NCBI RefSeq assembly: GCF_964204645.1
Contig: NC_134032.1
Location: 9,542,275-9,606,274 of the forward strand
Origin: Tubulanus polymorphus
Taxonomy: Eukaryota; Nemertea; Palaeonemertea; Tubulaniformes; Tubulanidae
Direction: 5' to 3'
Length of the DNA: 64,000 nucleotides
A program made the translations under genes and the position numbers. The notes beneath the pieces are model-generated. The model was not told the origin of the DNA. It searched no databases and worked only from the letters and a program-made list of their open reading frames with translations. Shown here piece by piece: positions 48,301-51,300 of this stretch (within the stretch, counting starts at the first letter, position 1; each line of letters opens with the position of its first letter).

Positions 48301-51300
48301 TTTATAGGTTGTTATCACTACTCACAACCTGACTAAGTTAGCAGAGCTTAGTCCATGTATGTGCACGGACAACTAACACCAGAGTGGGTTTCGGACCAGG
48401 GATCTCTTGGTTCCCAGTCCTCGACTGGGCACTTACCATTCTACAAATGATTAAGAGAGATAGTCTGGTTCGAAATGAATAATAATCTATGTATCTCCCC
48501 ACTAAAGTGTAAATCTATTTCGCTAGAAATGCTTTTTCGCTTTTAAATACATAAACTCTGCGTTTTCGAAACTGGTTTGGTTACCAATTAGATTCGCCGT
48601 TAAGAAGTGCTAGCTCAAGGGTAATGGAAGAAGGTTTTAAAACATTGACGTAATTAATAGTGACGTACACTGGAATAGTTAGCATTAGCCTCAGGAAGAT
48701 GACAGTTACTCGAACAAACTCGACGGACGATGTCACAAGTTACGTGTTTCAATCTCGTACGTGGCAGAACGGTGTTTGGTACGCGTTCAATGTTTACATC
48801 TATTTCTGGATGGTGACCGGTGTTACCGGGGGTTTACTGTCCATAGTCGTCTTGTTTCGTCTGCGTCGCACGTTAGACGCGTGCACCTTCCAGTATCTGG
48901 TACCGCTATGTTTTTCGGATTCTATTTTCGTTATGACTTATTCGCTGAAGTCTCTGGAACGAATTCGCATCGTGACCGGCAATTCTCATGATCAGTACGT
49001 ATTCTACGCCGTTAATGAAGTCACGTGCAAACTGGGTATGGTGCTCATCAATTTCGGAATCAAAAGCTCGTCGTGGATTCTGTTGTGTTTTGCCGTGGAA
49101 CGCAGTTTAGCGGTACTGATTCCTTTGCGCATCAGGAGATTGGTGACCCGGGTTCGACGCCGGAATCTAATTATATCGGTTCTTCTTTACTACGCCGTAA
49201 CGGAAGGCGCTCAGGGAATCACCTTCCATGTTAAAACCCTCGGACATGGCTTAAAAAACTGCCAAACAAACACCGTTTCAGAAATTATGACACGAATAAT
49301 TATAATCTATTCCTTCTTAACCATGACTATAATTCCTTGGATTGGTTTGATATTTTCGACGGTTGTAATAAGTATTCAGTTCACAAAACGAGATGTCCAG
49401 TTCAAAAACACTAACATTTCCGAACAGGAACGCAGATGCGTACGAAATCTAATTTGCATAATCGTTGCCTTTTTCGTATTGAACGCGCCGAATACTGTAC
49501 TCAGCTTGGTTAACTATACAAGTGACAAACTGAAGCACCTGCTCCCTCAAATAAAGCATTTAATAAACCTTATCGGGGCCGTTTTTATGATCACAAATAG
49601 TGCTGTAAACTTTTTCATATATATCGTGAATTTGAAATCCTTTCGAGACGATTTGGTGCGCGTAGTGAAACTACGACGAAAGTGAATCGGTTAGACCAGG
49701 ATTTGAGACGACGTCGTCCTCGTCATAAAAAAGATGTTGAAAATTAGAGGTTTTTGCATTTTGATTCAACTCCCCTAAATTCATATTTGATCGTGGTAAA
49801 ATGATACAATTCTTGATATTGATAGAAATGACGCTACATCTCGTGAACAAGTGTCTGATATTTAGTGTCTAGTGTCTAGTGTCTGATGTTGTCACTGGGT
49901 GGGTGGTCTAGGAGTCTCGCGTTATCACGCATGCATGGCCGCTTCGTGAATATGGCAATGGCTCTTATTAATGATTGAGAAAAGTGACAGTGGAATTACT
50001 CGCACTCACCGGGAATCGAACCCGGGTCTTGCACGTAGAAAGCAAGTGGGCTAACCAGAAGGCCGAAAGAGCTAGTGCACTTGGCTAGTGGTGCAGCTTA
50101 TCCATAACCTTCACCTAGTCCTGGAAGTGGTTGCATCCACAGTGATCTCCGTTGCTCTACGGTTTAAGCGTACCCAGCTGTGGTAAGATCAGGCACTAAG
50201 GTTCTCGGTGAAATTGGCCCAAGCTGTGATTACTGAAAAAAATTCTATTCTTGTTCTTCGTTGAATGAACGCAGGAATTACGAAGAGCTTCGTTGCGAGG
50301 GTCTCGACGAATTGATCAAGAGCCGTCTGCGAGCAGGGGAGAAAATCGCCTTACCTTACGGCAAAATGATGGAACATCTGATCATGTTACACGATTCAAA
50401 CGTCACGGCTCCGTTTATCGAAGACTTGGTCGCCATAGCTGACGATTCACTTCGAAATATCAGGCATGTCTGAAAAAATAAATCGCAAAATCAGATTACA
50501 AGGTTGTTCTAAAACATCGAAATTTTCAACGTGTATCTAAAATTTGAAATCATTTTTTAAATCTTTGTCTTGTAAAATGTAAAATAGAAATATGAAATCG
50601 CTGAATGAAGTGATTAGATTCAAAATCTAAGAATTCTGTTTTCTAATGATAGCTGAATCGTAGAATATAACTTCTAACATATTAGCTCAACTTTCTCCAA
50701 TAATACTCTCGGTTTTGTCATTAGTTTAAATCTTGATTCGCCGGTGGTCGTGTTGGGAGACGCCTCCGCATCGATGGAAGTGGCCATCAGAACAGCGACG
50801 ATCATTTCGAGCCTTTTGACCGCCGTGTGCTCGGCGAAACTTGTGTTCTTCAACACAGTCAACATGGAGCCTCCTTTCCTACCGAAAACCATCGCCGAGG
50901 TTAGTGCGTTACCGCCTAGATACGGGATCTGGACGAATAGCTATATCTTTAGATCCTATAAGTTAAGCTCTCTTCGTATGCGAAGTGAATCAAGTCTCGG
51001 TACCTATCCCCTCAGAAAACCCGCTGATAGACCCTACAGACAATGTGCTGTTTGTACCCACCTTTCAGCCGATCTGTTGCATGAACCAATTTCAGACGCT
51101 CGCGGTTGTCTATCGAACACCCGTCAGAATATCTACGGTACAGTAAAACCCCTCGCACCGCCGTCTTATACACCCGTTCAGACAATCTAGGGCCGGTTGC
51201 TCAAAAGTTGGTTAAAGTTCCTAACCAACTTTTGACCAACCTGGCCCCTACTGTCTTAAACCCTTAAATCTATCGCCATCCTTACAAAAAATGATTGTCC

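Noticed and set aside
47407-50079. Two functional tRNA genes
   Set aside because: The T-arm is perfect but the acceptor stem has mismatches and the anticodon loop is too long.
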